Part shown: positions 35,607 through 45,163 of the stretch, piece after piece | How positions within the stretch are numbered: position 1 is the stretch's first letter | How the letters are laid out: each line of letters begins with the position of its first letter | NCBI GenBank assembly: GCA_026931725.1 | Contig: JAIXLE010000027.1 | Coordinates: forward strand, 1 to 49,095 | Reading direction: 5' to 3' | Length of the DNA: 49,095 bases | Source: Bacteroidales bacterium | Lineage (GTDB): Bacteria; Planctomycetota; Planctomycetia; Gemmatales; Gemmataceae | The notes under the pieces: model-generated | What the model was told of the DNA's origin: nothing | Seen by the model: only the letters and a program-made list of their open reading frames with translations | Database searches by the model: none | Translations under genes and position numbers: made by a program

Positions 35607-36686
35607 GTGACGAGCCCAGTGCAACCCCGCATCCTGAGTGGCGTTCAACCATCTGGTAAGCTCCATCTGGGCAATTACTTCGGTGCGATTCAGCAGCACA
35701 TCGCCTTGCAGGAACAAGGTGAGGCGTTTTACTTCATCGCCGACTACCACGCCTTGACCACCCTGAAGGACGCGGAAGCCAAGGAAGCGGAAATCGCTCA
35801 GCAGGCTGGCCGCAAAACCTGGAAATCTGCCCGTGACATCCTCGCCGAGAATGTCCGCGATGTGGCGTTGGATTACCTCGCCTTGGGGCTCGACCCGGAA
35901 AAGGCCACATTCTATCGACAATCCGATGTTCCCGAAGTGACCGAACTCGCTTGGATTCTGGCCACCGTGACCGGCATGGGGTTGCTGGAACGCGCGCACT
36001 CCTACAAGGACAAAATCACCCAGGGGATCACGCCCACCGTCGGCCTGTTCACCTATCCCGTTCTGATGGCCGCGGACATCCTCAGCGTTCGGTCGAACAT
36101 CGTCCCGGTCGGCAAAGATCAGGTGCAGCACCTGGAGATGACCCGCGACATGGCCGGTTACTTCAACCGGGCCTACGGCGAAGTCTTCCCGATGCCGAAG
36201 GAACTCCACGGCGACGCGGCGGTCGTACCGGGGACCGATGGCCGCAAGATGAGCAAATCCTACCGGAACACCATCGAAATCTTCGCGGAAGGGAAAGCCC
36301 TCAAAAACGCCGTCAACGCTGTGGTCACCACGCCGATCGAGCTTGGCACACCGATTGACCCGGACACGGACCACATTTTCGCTTTGTACAAACTCTTTTC
36401 CACCGTCGAGGAACAGGAAGCCCTGGCCGCCCAGTATCGGAACCCGCATCTGAACGCGGAAAGCCGCAAGGGTCGACCATTCGGTTTCGGTGATGCGAAA
36501 CAGCTCCTTTTGGGAAAGATCGACGCACAATTCGGCGTGGCCCGCCAGAAACGAAAAGAGCTGCAAGCCCAGCCGGAAACCGTGGAAGCGATCCTGCAAG
36601 CCGGAGCACGCAAAGCCCGCGCCGAAGCCCAGAAAACCCTGGCGATCGTGCGGAAACTCCTGGGAATGCTGCCGCAACCCGTCTAA
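35607..36686 (+). CDS. trpS: Tryptophanyl-tRNA synthetase
   Basis: A 359-residue class I synthetase that charges tRNA-Trp. The HIGH signature is HLGN at residues 20-23 within SGVQPSGKLHLGNYFGA, and KMSKS is at 214-218 (GRKMSKSYRN). Length fits bacterial TrpRS. The start is GTG at 35607, with GAGGA (35595-35599) at 7 bases. A nine-codon frame (35581-35610) ends on the GTGA overlap with this start. No Trp-rich leader peptide, T-box or attenuator is evident upstream. An intrinsic terminator follows at 36736. Confidence 0.95.
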   Translation: MTSPVQPRILSGVQPSGKLHLGNYFGAIQQHIALQEQGEAFYFIADYHALTTLKDAEAKEAEIAQQAGRKTWKSARDILAENVRDVALDYLALGLDPEKATFYRQSDVPEVTELAWILATVTGMGLLERAHSYKDKITQGITPTVGLFTYPVLMAADILSVRSNIVPVGKDQVQHLEMTRDMAGYFNRAYGEVFPMPKELHGDAAVVPGTDGRKMSKSYRNTIEIFAEGKALKNAVNAVVTTPIELGTPIDPDTDHIFALYKLFSTVEEQEALAAQYRNPHLNAESRKGRPFGFGDAKQLLLGKIDAQFGVARQKRKELQAQPETVEAILQAGARKARAEAQKTLAIVRKLLGMLPQPV

Positions 36687-36735
36687 ATTCCGCGACACCT
36701 TCCATCGCTTCCGATTCGACTGCGAGATCCCCCCG

Positions 36736-36773
36736 TGCAAGTCATGATCCTATCATGACTTGCAGCAATTTTT
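36736..36773 (+). terminator. Intrinsic terminator of trpS
   Basis: A 13-bp perfect stem (36736-36748 with 36752-36764), a 3-base CCT loop, and then a run of five T at 36769-36773, 50 bases after the trpS stop. This is the most conventional Rho-independent terminator in the window. Confidence 0.78.
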
Positions 36774-36887
36774 GTAGTTTTCCTTTTCCCAACCGTGCGT
36801 GAACGCATTCGTGAACTACGGTTAGGGTGTCGCTCAGGAAAGGCCCAGGATGTAGACCGCAAACCTCACCTGAACTGAGGATTCCTC

Positions 36888-39545
36888 GTGGCGGTGAAGT
36901 GTACGCAGTGTGAACAGAGCTTGGACACGGCAACGCTCGCGCCGAGTCAGAGTGAGGTCGTCTGCCCTCACTGTGGCGAGGTTCTCTTTACGCTGGTTTC
37001 GACACCCCAAGCCGCAGAATCGGTAGCGGGACAGGTTCCGGCCCACACGTTCAAACCCGCCCCGATCACCGATTCTCGCCAAGGCTCAGAATCAGGATTC
37101 CGACTCACTCCACACCCTCAATCGTTTCGGGTGGCTGGTTCGCCCACATCGTCTCGATCCAACAACCCCGCTCCGCCAAGTGCTGTCGAGATGCCTTCCC
37201 CTGCGTGGGAATCTCCACAGGCTTCCGCAGCGGGTTCCTGTGCCGGGGTCGCGTCGCCTGGAGGTTCCCACTCATCCGCAACACCGACCGAGTTGCCCGG
37301 TTATCGCATCGAACGCTGTCTGGGTCACGGTGGCATGGGAGCCGTGTTCCTGGCCCGCCAACTGTCCCTCGATCGCCATGTTGCCGTGAAGGTCATGAGT
37401 GCCAGTTGGGCCGTTGATCCGGTGTTCGTGGCCCGCTTCACACGCGAAGCCTACGCCGCGGCGCTGCTGAACCATCAGAATGTTGTGCAAATCTACGACA
37501 TCGGTGAAACGAACGGAACCCGCTTCTTCAGCATGGAGTATGTCCCAGGTCGCACGCTCGCGGATCTGGTGCGACTGAATGGAAAGATCGAAGCCGAAAC
37601 CGCCGTGGGATACATTCTGCAAGCCGCGCGGGGACTCCAACATGCCCACGAACGCGGATTGATCCATCGGGATGTCAAACCCGATAACCTGCTCCTGACG
37701 GAACAAGGTGTCGTCAAAGTCGCGGACTTGGGGCTGGTGAAAACCCCGGATGCCGCTCAAGTGCGTATCGGACGACGACCACTGGATGAAACCGATTCCG
37801 GTGGCGGCTTGGCCTCGTTGGCCCCGAACATGACCGGCCATCGCATCGCCCTGGGCACACCCGCGTACATGGCCCCCGAACAGTGCCGGGATGCGTCCGT
37901 CGTCGATCATCGGGCCGATATTTATTCCCTGGGTTGCACGCTGTACGTCCTGCTCACCGGGCAACCGCCGTTCGAGGCGGATACGGCCGTGGAGTTGATG
38001 TCCAAACATGCGTATGAGCCCCTGGTGCCGCCCGAGCAGATCAGTAGCCGCGTGCCGAAAACCGTCTCAGCCATCGTTCAAAAAATGATGGAGAAAGACC
38101 CCGAAACCCGCTATCAGAATATGGGTGAGGTCGTCCGCGTATTGGAAGAATGGCTCGGCGTGTATCACACCGGCCGATTCACTCCCCGTGACCACGATAT
38201 GGAACGGGTGGAACGGTATACCCGCATCTTTCAGTCCGCCCCAACCGCCGTTCTGCGGGATCGCGTTGTTTCCGCTTCGCTGTCATCGTGTAGCGTGCTG
38301 GCCGTGCTGCTGATGTTTTTTGGTCGGCTCGATTGGGCCTTCGGCCTTGCCGGTATGGTTCTCCATGCTTGCGGGTTATACTTCGTTCTCAACGGTGTCG
38401 CCCGCAAGACCCATCTGTTTAGCCGAGTCAATCAGTATCTGATTGGGCTCTCCCTCTGGGACTGGGCCGGGGCACTGATGGGAGTCGGCTTGTTTACGCT
38501 GTTGATCTGGAGTTTGGGGCTCCTCTGGATTTGGTTGGGGTTCGGCCTGATCGGCTATAGCTTGGCCATCGCAATGCGGTACGGGTTCGACCGCGCCATC
38601 GACGAGGAACGGTATGTCCCGGTGGCGAAGTGTCAGCGACTGGCTCAGCGACTCCGCATGGGTGGTGTCACCGAAGATGATTTACGGCAGTTCGTGGCCA
38701 AACACGCGGGGAAGTCCTGGGAAGAATTTTTTGAGGCGGTGTTCGGCTTCGAGGCGAAGTTGACCACGCGTTTGATGCTCCTCCGCGCGGGGAATGCCGG
38801 CGACCGGGAAAAGTTTGCCGCTTGGCGCGAACCGCTGGTGGCTCTGTTCGATCGTGTCGAAAAGAGCCGCCGGGAAGAAAAAGACCGCCAACTCCTCGAA
38901 CGGGTGGAACGGGCTCGGCTCATCGCGGGCGGGATGACCGAACACACCGCCAACGACCATGCCGCCGCCGTGGCCGATCAGTTCATCGACCGGACACGCG
39001 CTGTCGGGTATCGGACACAGTTTCCCGGTGGCGGGGCCGGGCGCACCAGCCCATCCGCTGTGGTTGAAATGGTGCCGAGCCAACCCGGACGATTCGCACG
39101 ATGGCGATTGTTCCGCACGGTGGATATGGGGGTGCGAGCCGGATTGGCTCTAGCTCTGATGGGGGGCTTCCTCATTTGGGTCGTGCAAAACCACCCCATC
39201 GACCGGATGAAGGCTCTATTCGACACCAGCTCTGGAACTGGGCGAGAACGTATCGTCGCGCTCTTCCACCACCAGACCACTCCTCTCACTCTGGATGCGA
39301 TTCCCGTCACTTGGACGCATTGGTGCGATACCGCCAACGTCGGAGTCGCGGGATTGATCCTGTTGATTACGATTCCGGTATCCGGGTTTGGGTCCACGCT
39401 GTTGTTTCTGCTGGGCGCGGCCATCATGGTTCTCGGGCACCATCTGGGTATCCGTACCGTCGAACCCGTGCGGGATTATCATGTGGCCCTGCTCCTGGGG
39501 ATGGCATTATTTCTGCTTGGGTTGCGTGTGGGGCAGCGGACATGA
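36888..39545 (+). CDS. Zinc-ribbon Ser/Thr protein kinase with C-terminal membrane segments
   Basis: An 885-residue Hanks-type kinase. A zinc-ribbon-like N-terminus (residues 1-32) has CTQC and CPHC pairs. A disordered linker runs to about 135. The kinase domain (about 137-420) has the glycine loop GHGGMGAVF, VAVKVM, the catalytic HRDVKPDN near residue 260, ADLGLVK in place of DFG, and GTPAYMAPEQ near 323. Two hydrophobic segments follow at about 465-505 and 515-560, then a soluble Arg/Glu-rich region, and three more hydrophobic segments between about 755 and 885. The kinase is therefore cytoplasmic, ahead of the membrane part, an arrangement opposite to PknB-type receptor kinases. The GTG start has GAGG at 7 bases. 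Confidence 0.88.
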   Translation: MAVKCTQCEQSLDTATLAPSQSEVVCPHCGEVLFTLVSTPQAAESVAGQVPAHTFKPAPITDSRQGSESGFRLTPHPQSFRVAGSPTSSRSNNPAPPSAVEMPSPAWESPQASAAGSCAGVASPGGSHSSATPTELPGYRIERCLGHGGMGAVFLARQLSLDRHVAVKVMSASWAVDPVFVARFTREAYAAALLNHQNVVQIYDIGETNGTRFFSMEYVPGRTLADLVRLNGKIEAETAVGYILQAARGLQHAHERGLIHRDVKPDNLLLTEQGVVKVADLGLVKTPDAAQVRIGRRPLDETDSGGGLASLAPNMTGHRIALGTPAYMAPEQCRDASVVDHRADIYSLGCTLYVLLTGQPPFEADTAVELMSKHAYEPLVPPEQISSRVPKTVSAIVQKMMEKDPETRYQNMGEVVRVLEEWLGVYHTGRFTPRDHDMERVERYTRIFQSAPTAVLRDRVVSASLSSCSVLAVLLMFFGRLDWAFGLAGMVLHACGLYFVLNGVARKTHLFSRVNQYLIGLSLWDWAGALMGVGLFTLLIWSLGLLWIWLGFGLIGYSLAIAMRYGFDRAIDEERYVPVAKCQRLAQRLRMGGVTEDDLRQFVAKHAGKSWEEFFEAVFGFEAKLTTRLMLLRAGNAGDREKFAAWREPLVALFDRVEKSRREEKDRQLLERVERARLIAGGMTEHTANDHAAAVADQFIDRTRAVGYRTQFPGGGAGRTSPSAVVEMVPSQPGRFARWRLFRTVDMGVRAGLALALMGGFLIWVVQNHPIDRMKALFDTSSGTGRERIVALFHHQTTPLTLDAIPVTWTHWCDTANVGVAGLILLITIPVSGFGSTLLFLLGAAIMVLGHHLGIRTVEPVRDYHVALLLGMALFLLGLRVGQRT

Positions 39546-39628
39546 TGGCGGTTTTTTCGTCTTTGCGTTGTCGCGGATGTGGCCGTCCTGCCATTCCCAG
39601 CCGGTGCCGCCGTCGATAATCTGACCAG

Positions 39629-40615
39629 ATGGAGAATCCACAGCTACCCCCGTTTTCCGTCCTCGCCGCGGAAGCCGGACACACCTTGGCCAAAGTCTTA
39701 CGCTCCCGCCTGCACGCCGACCAGCCCAGCTGGAACCAGGTACGGACGCTGATTGCATCTCGCCGGATTCAGGTCGGCGATGCCATCTGCTCCGATGCCG
39801 CTCGACGTTTGCAAGAAGGCGAAATCGTCACGCTTCTGGGGAGTCCCAAACGGCTACCCGCCAGTGCCCGGCCGGATACGTTGGTGATCCGCCACTACGA
39901 CGATCATTTGGTCGTGGTCGAAAAACCGTCCGGGGTGAACTCGGTTCGTCATCCTTTGGAACTGGAATGGTCCCCCCAACGTCGGCGGCTCGATCCGACC
40001 TTGCAGGATCTGGCGACTTGGGCCGTGGAAGCCCGGCAACGGCTGCCCCGCAAACGCCTGCCTCCGCTGCGGATCGTGCATCGCCTCGACAAGGAAACGA
40101 GTGGATTGCTGGTGTTCGCTCGGACGGCGTTGGCCGAACGAGAACTCGGGATGCAGTTTCGCAAACACACCGTGATCCGCCGTTACCTCGCCCTGGTGGC
40201 TGGCCCCTTCCAGCCCCGGACCATCCGCTCCAATCTGGTGCGGGACCGGGGGGATGGCCGCCGGGGTAGCACCACGCTCCCGAAGGTCGGCAAGCCCGCG
40301 GTCACGCATGTCGAAGTCGCGGAACGGTTCGACGGATATACTCTGCTCTCGTGTCGATTGGAGACAGGACGCACGCACCAGATTCGGATTCATCTTTCAG
40401 AATCCGGTCATCCGGTGTGTGGCGACAAAGTGTATTGCCGGAAACCGAACGGCGACAACATTCCCGATCGGAGTACGGCCCCCCGTCTCGCATTGCACGC
40501 TTTGGAGTTGGGTTTCGTCCACCCGGTCACGGGGGCATCCCTGTTCTGGGAAATGCCGCCGCCCGAGGACTTGCAGCGACTGTTCCACAAGCTCCGAACG
40601 GGTTCCACGGGTTGA
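39629..40615 (+). CDS. RluA-family pseudouridine synthase
   Basis: A 328-residue enzyme that converts uridine to pseudouridine in ribosomal or transfer RNA. An S4-like RNA-binding region occupies about residues 15-75. The catalytic motif HRLDKETSG has Asp154. Downstream RluA-family features are present: the RRYLALVAG segment near 190 and ETGRTHQIRIHLSESGHPVCGD near 245-268. It cannot be assigned to RluA, RluC or RluD from motifs alone. It starts 83 bases after the kinase gene and ends 2 bases from the convergent regulator gene. Confidence 0.92.
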   Translation: MENPQLPPFSVLAAEAGHTLAKVLRSRLHADQPSWNQVRTLIASRRIQVGDAICSDAARRLQEGEIVTLLGSPKRLPASARPDTLVIRHYDDHLVVVEKPSGVNSVRHPLELEWSPQRRRLDPTLQDLATWAVEARQRLPRKRLPPLRIVHRLDKETSGLLVFARTALAERELGMQFRKHTVIRRYLALVAGPFQPRTIRSNLVRDRGDGRRGSTTLPKVGKPAVTHVEVAERFDGYTLLSCRLETGRTHQIRIHLSESGHPVCGDKVYCRKPNGDNIPDRSTAPRLALHALELGFVHPVTGASLFWEMPPPEDLQRLFHKLRTGSTG

Positions 40616-40617
40616 AG

Positions 40618-42564
40618 TCATTCTCGTTTCAGTTGGAACGCGCGAATCTTGCGATCCAAGGTCGAGCGTTCGATACCGAGGATGCTGGCCGCCTGCGATT
40701 TGTTCCAATCCGTATGATCGAGTGTCCGCAAGATGTGTTCTTTTTCCATCTCTTCGAGCGAACATGGCTGATAGGCAACCGGGGCGGGGGGAGTGTCCAC
40801 ATGGGCTCCGAGCGGCGAGAGCCAAATGTCCCCAATGTCGATCACCGGCGGAGTCCCCAACGTAACCGCGCGTTCGACGACGTTGCGGAGTTCTCGGACG
40901 TTGCCCGGCCAGTGATACTCTTGCAATTGCCGCACCGCTGCGGGGGTGAACCCCTTGAATTTCCGGGCCGTTTCCCGAGAGAACCGCTGTAAAAAATGCT
41001 CGGCAATGGCGGCGACATCGGCGGGACGCTCCCGCAGAGGTGGGACATCCACCTGAATGACCTGGAGACGGAAATAGAGGTCTTTACGAAATGTCCCCTC
41101 GCGGACCGCTTCTTCCAATGGGCGATTCGTCGCGGCGATGACGCGGACATCCACCTTGATTGGGACATTGCCGCCGACCCGCTCAAACGGTTGCCCTTCG
41201 AGAACCCGCAGGAACTTCGCCTGGGTACTCAGGGCCATCTCGCCGATCTCATCCAGGAAAATCGAACCTTGGTCGGCGGACTCGAACTTGCCGATCATCC
41301 GTTCGGTGGCTCCGGTGAACGAGCCTTTTTCATGGCCGAACAGTTCACTTTCCAACAACGTCTCGGTCAGGGCCGCACAGTTCAAACAGACGAACGGGCT
41401 TTCCTTGCGGGGGCTGGTGTAATGGATCGCCCGCGCCACGAGTTCTTTGCCGACACCGCTTTCCCCGCGGATCAGCACCGTGGCCCGGCCGGATGCGACC
41501 CGCGCGATCTGCACTTCGACCTTTTTCATCGCGGGGTCACGGCAAACCAGTTCGCTGTCGATGCGGAGCTGGTCCCGGAGTTCGCGGTTTTCGACCGAGA
41601 GTTCACTTTGTCGCCGCAGTTTCTGCCAGACGACACCGCATTGATGCGCGACTGCGAGTGTGAATTCGAGATCATCCGCATTTAATCGAGCGGTGGTCGA
41701 TGTGCTGTACAGATGAATCAGACCGATGATCTTCTGTTCCGCAAGGATCGGCGCACAAATCAAACTGGCGACACGCATTTCGGTCAGGCTTTCGCGGTCC
41801 CGCAACGCCTGATCGTCGGTGACATCCTCGGCCAGGACCGCTTGCCGGGCGGAGAGGACTTCCCGGCCCACGAAATCGGACACTTTGTGATAGGTCGGCG
41901 GTGCGGTCAACTTGGCCCGGTGTATTAACGGATCGAGTTCGTTGCTCCCGCGCAGGGTCAGGACCGCGCAGACCTCCGCCGGGGTCGACTGTAACAGGGC
42001 TTCCACGGCCTGCTCGGCCAGATCGACGGGCGTTTTGGCTTCGGACATCTCCAAGGCAAGATGATAGAGCGTCGCCAACGCTTCCGATGCCCCCTCACGG
42101 GCCGAAAGCCGTTCCGTGGGCGGCGGGAGAATGACACCTTCCGTAGCGGTGGTGGAAGGGATGTACCGTGTCTGCCCAAGTCGGCGGGTGATTTCGAGTC
42201 CGCCCGTCGGGTGGGGTTCACTGCCTGGGGGAATCGGAATATCTGGGAGTTCGTCCAGTGTGTGGACGAACAGGCAGATGAGTTTGCCTACGGTGAGTTC
42301 ATCTTCCGCTTGCAGCACCCGTTCGCCACGAATCCGCTCACCGTTAATGCGGGTGCCATTCAAACTGTTGAGATCGCGGACGGTCCAACCTTTTTTGGTG
42401 TAATGCAGTTCCGCGTGCCGACGGCTTACCAAGTCGTCCCGCACGACGATTGTACTGTCCGGCGCACGGCCAACGGTCGTGACTTCCCCCGACTGGAGCG
42501 GGTACACTTCACCGTAGCCCTCGCCATCACGGGCAATCAGAAATCCACTGGGTTGCTGCGGCAT
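40618..42564 (-). CDS. Sigma-54 activator with FHA and GAF domains
   Basis: A 648-residue enhancer-binding protein. An FHA domain (about 8-105; [25 protein letters not shown] then [11 protein letters not shown]) should bind phosphothreonine. A GAF domain (about 170-320) follows. The AAA+ domain (about 335-570) has Walker A GESGVGKE near residue 366, the sigma-54 contact loop as GSFTGA near 412 (a common variant of GAFTGA) and Walker [11 protein letters not shown]. The C-terminus is a Fis-type helix-turn-helix ([20 protein letters not shown]). The FHA domain suggests input from a Ser/Thr kinase, and two such kinases are encoded nearby. No clear ribosome binding site precedes the ATG. The target promoters are not identifiable here. 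Confidence 0.92.
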   Translation of the reverse strand: MPQQPSGFLIARDGEGYGEVYPLQSGEVTTVGRAPDSTIVVRDDLVSRRHAELHYTKKGWTVRDLNSLNGTRINGERIRGERVLQAEDELTVGKLICLFVHTLDELPDIPIPPGSEPHPTGGLEITRRLGQTRYIPSTTATEGVILPPPTERLSAREGASEALATLYHLALEMSEAKTPVDLAEQAVEALLQSTPAEVCAVLTLRGSNELDPLIHRAKLTAPPTYHKVSDFVGREVLSARQAVLAEDVTDDQALRDRESLTEMRVASLICAPILAEQKIIGLIHLYSTSTTARLNADDLEFTLAVAHQCGVVWQKLRRQSELSVENRELRDQLRIDSELVCRDPAMKKVEVQIARVASGRATVLIRGESGVGKELVARAIHYTSPRKESPFVCLNCAALTETLLESELFGHEKGSFTGATERMIGKFESADQGSIFLDEIGEMALSTQAKFLRVLEGQPFERVGGNVPIKVDVRVIAATNRPLEEAVREGTFRKDLYFRLQVIQVDVPPLRERPADVAAIAEHFLQRFSRETARKFKGFTPAAVRQLQEYHWPGNVRELRNVVERAVTLGTPPVIDIGDIWLSPLGAHVDTPPAPVAYQPCSLEEMEKEHILRTLDHTDWNKSQAASILGIERSTLDRKIRAFQLKRE

Positions 42565-42635
42565 AATATCAAGGATGCGATGGGGGTCGGCACACGTTAG
42601 GCCGATGGTCCCATCTTAACATAAAGGCACATGGC

Positions 42636-44141
42636 TCAGTAGCGGAGCCAGTTTTCGGTTTCGAGCCATTGCAAAATCCACGGTGCCCGCCAGGGGTTCA
42701 CGGCTGGATAAAAGACCGAGAAGACCGAAATCCCGAGCAGAATCAGCGCCAGCCAGCGGGTCGACCAACGCCGACTCGCCCAATCCGCGACGGGGAGCAA
42801 CCCGATGAGCCAAAGCGGAGACAGCCAGAATAGCCAGCGTGGCCCGCTGGTGAAGCCGCCATAATTGTTCGTTTTGTAGATGTAGAACCCGATTGTCGCG
42901 GCTGAGACGAGCAGCGTCAAAATGGCAAACAGCCCGAGATTCGGTGCCCGAGACGGCTTCCCGAACCGAGAAACCAGTGCCGGGATTTCCGGGCTGGCTT
43001 TCAATGCCGATCCGATCATCCCGATCAGAGCCATGAGCCAAATCGGTGTCAGGCTGAACCAACCGTGATGCCCCACCAAGAGGTGAAAGGCATATATGTC
43101 CTTGGTTTCCGTGGCAAAGTCGATCCCCTTGGCTCCGGGTGTACCGAACTTCGCCCAGTGGCTACCGGGATAGTTGTACCACGGGCCGCCGAATTCCAGA
43201 TATGCGGGCAGCACCTTCCCCATCGCCAGGAAGTTCGTCAGCAACAAAGCCGCGATCGGGATGAGCGCAGCCGGGAGGTAGCCCAGCAAGGCATCGCGTG
43301 GCCGGGTGGCGAGCAGATACACAAAAACCCCAGCCAGCAAGGCCGCGGCCGGGAACTCGAACGTCGCCGCTAACCCCGCGAAGAAGCCGCTCACGATCAA
43401 GCCCAGCAGCCCAGGCGTTTCTTTCCGCAGGAGCGGATACACCGCGAATAGCACGCACATCGTGCCGGGATTGTGGTTGTTGAGCGTTCCCATGAACGTC
43501 ATCGTGAAGGTTCCGTAACAGGCGACCGCGAAAGTGAGAATCCGGCCAAAATCCGTGGTGCCATGTTCTTCAATCAAGCGAGCCAGGAACATCAAATAAA
43601 AGAGGAACGGCAGGACATTCACCGTAAGCAGCATCGTGCAAACGACATACCAGCGATGTTTCACGATGTCCCAGCCGAGAATCCGTTTCAGCAGCAGATA
43701 TTCTCCGGCTAGAACGGTCGGAAAGAGGGGCGGTTTGCTGGAATAAAACAGCCCCGTGGTTGGGTCCATGACTTTGTCGATGGAGCGGTACTGTTCCTCG
43801 AAAATGATACCCGTATCGCCGAAGTCGCCCGAAGTTTCGCGGAAATGTTCCCGCTTGCCGATCACATAGGTTCCGTTGTTGACCAGAGCGCGAATAGTGG
43901 CCCAACGGGATTTATCGTTGGAGCTGAACATCGGGGTCGGTTCGGGTCGGGTTTCCGGCCAGTACCGCGGCGGATCGGGCGGATAACTTGCAAACGCCGT
44001 GGAGTTAGGCGGTGTGTACCGGCTCGGTTCCACTAGGTTCTCGGCCGCAAAGATGCGTGCCACCGCCACGGCGATCGCCACCACGGCCATCGCCTGATAA
44101 CAGGTTGTGCGAAGGGAATCGGCATCACCGGCAGCCGCCAT
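42636..44141 (-). CDS. Multi-pass membrane protein, GT-C glycosyltransferase-like
   Basis: A 501-residue integral membrane protein with about 10-11 hydrophobic helices and a long periplasmic loop after the first helix (about 30-150). The loop contains TGLFYSSKPPLFPTVLAGEYLL, reminiscent of GT-C enzymes, in which a DKPP-type motif follows the first loop; the acidic residues expected earlier are not clear. The operon context (GT2 enzyme, flippase-like protein) favours a lipid-linked sugar transferase, but this is inference. The ATG at 44141 overlaps the stop of the GT2 gene (TGATG), so translation is probably coupled; a TTG at 44144 is less likely. Confidence 0.65.
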   Translation of the reverse strand: MAAAGDADSLRTTCYQAMAVVAIAVAVARIFAAENLVEPSRYTPPNSTAFASYPPDPPRYWPETRPEPTPMFSSNDKSRWATIRALVNNGTYVIGKREHFRETSGDFGDTGIIFEEQYRSIDKVMDPTTGLFYSSKPPLFPTVLAGEYLLLKRILGWDIVKHRWYVVCTMLLTVNVLPFLFYLMFLARLIEEHGTTDFGRILTFAVACYGTFTMTFMGTLNNHNPGTMCVLFAVYPLLRKETPGLLGLIVSGFFAGLAATFEFPAAALLAGVFVYLLATRPRDALLGYLPAALIPIAALLLTNFLAMGKVLPAYLEFGGPWYNYPGSHWAKFGTPGAKGIDFATETKDIYAFHLLVGHHGWFSLTPIWLMALIGMIGSALKASPEIPALVSRFGKPSRAPNLGLFAILTLLVSAATIGFYIYKTNNYGGFTSGPRWLFWLSPLWLIGLLPVADWASRRWSTRWLALILLGISVFSVFYPAVNPWRAPWILQWLETENWLRY

Positions 44142-45163
44142 CAAATGCCTCCACCATTTCCGGGGGAAACCGAGTTGGGCGTGGTTTCCGCAATCTGATA
44201 CGGATTGTCAAACTGAGAGGTTCGTTTTGTCAGCAGTTCTGCCACGATGCCCGCGAGAACACATTGCACGCCGACCAGGAACGACACCGCCGAGCATAGC
44301 CCAACAGCGAACATTCCCGCAATCCCCACTCCTTGCGCTGTCCAGGTCAGGAACAGCAGATTGACCAGCAGGAGCAAACCTCCGAGAACACCGCCCGCGA
44401 GGCCGCACAGCCCGAGTCCGCCGAGCAAGTGCATCGGTCGGCGGCCATACTGTGTGTTGAACGTGACAGAGAGGAGATCTAAAAACCCCTTGAGGAAACG
44501 GTTGACTCCGAATTTCGAGTGGCCGAACTGGCGGGGGCGGTGATGCACGACGAGTTCCCCAACCCGGAACCCGTGCGCGTCCGCCAACACGGGCACAAAC
44601 CGATGCAGTTCGCCATAGAGCCGCACTTCCCGCACCACGGCGGCCCGGTAGGATTTGAAACCGCAATTGTGATCGTGCAGATGTACGCCGGTCAGCGTGC
44701 TAATCATCTTGTTGAAGACCCGGCTCGGAAACACCTTGTGCCAGGGGTCGTGCCGGACTTGCTTCCAGCCGCTGACGACATCTTTCCCGGCATCCAGGGC
44801 GGCGAGAAACCGGGGGATCTCCTGTGGGTCGTCTTGTAAGTCCGCATCCAGGGTGAAGACGATGCCGCCTCGGCTCGCGGTGAACCCGGCTTGCAGGGCC
44901 GCCGCCTTGCCGAAGTTCCGACGGAAACGGAGTCCGCGTACTTCCGGGTATTGCTGGGTCAGTTTGTGGATAGTCTGCCAGGAGCCATCGGTGCTGCCAT
45001 CATCGACGAAGAGGATTTCCCACCGTTTGCCGAGCGGGCCGACCACAGCCGCAATCTCCGCGGTCAGTACGGGGAGGCTGTCTTCTTCATTGTAGACCGG
45101 AATCACCAAGGTCAGGAGTTCTGGATCTGGTGCCGCACGGTCGGCTGGTAAGCCGTCAGGCAT
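44141..45163 (-). CDS. GT2 polyprenyl-phosphate glycosyltransferase
   Basis: A 340-residue GT2 enzyme of the dolichol-phosphate-mannose synthase type. The nucleotide-sugar site starts LTLVIPVYNEEDSLPVL; the DD of LFVDDGSTDGS, the DxD-like TLDADLQDDP and RRNFGKAAALQAGF are all typical. Two C-terminal transmembrane helices (about 245-310) place it among ArnC/GtrB-like enzymes that load a sugar onto undecaprenyl phosphate. It is flanked in coupled frames by a flippase-like protein upstream (8-base overlap) and a GT-C-like protein downstream. AAGGGAG precedes the ATG. Confidence 0.92.
   Translation of the reverse strand: MPDGLPADRAAPDPELLTLVIPVYNEEDSLPVLTAEIAAVVGPLGKRWEILFVDDGSTDGSWQTIHKLTQQYPEVRGLRFRRNFGKAAALQAGFTASRGGIVFTLDADLQDDPQEIPRFLAALDAGKDVVSGWKQVRHDPWHKVFPSRVFNKMISTLTGVHLHDHNCGFKSYRAAVVREVRLYGELHRFVPVLADAHGFRVGELVVHHRPRQFGHSKFGVNRFLKGFLDLLSVTFNTQYGRRPMHLLGGLGLCGLAGGVLGGLLLLVNLLFLTWTAQGVGIAGMFAVGLCSAVSFLVGVQCVLAGIVAELLTKRTSQFDNPYQIAETTPNSVSPGNGGGI

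Noticed and set aside
35568..36740. A 390-codon minus-strand frame opposite trpS
   Set aside because: It is antisense to trpS, whose HLGN and KMSKS motifs are clear, and it runs into the terminator stem; its sequence has no family resemblance.
36736..36764. Palindrome after trpS considered as a repressor operator
   Set aside because: The 3-base loop, the following T run and the position just after a stop codon fit an intrinsic terminator better.
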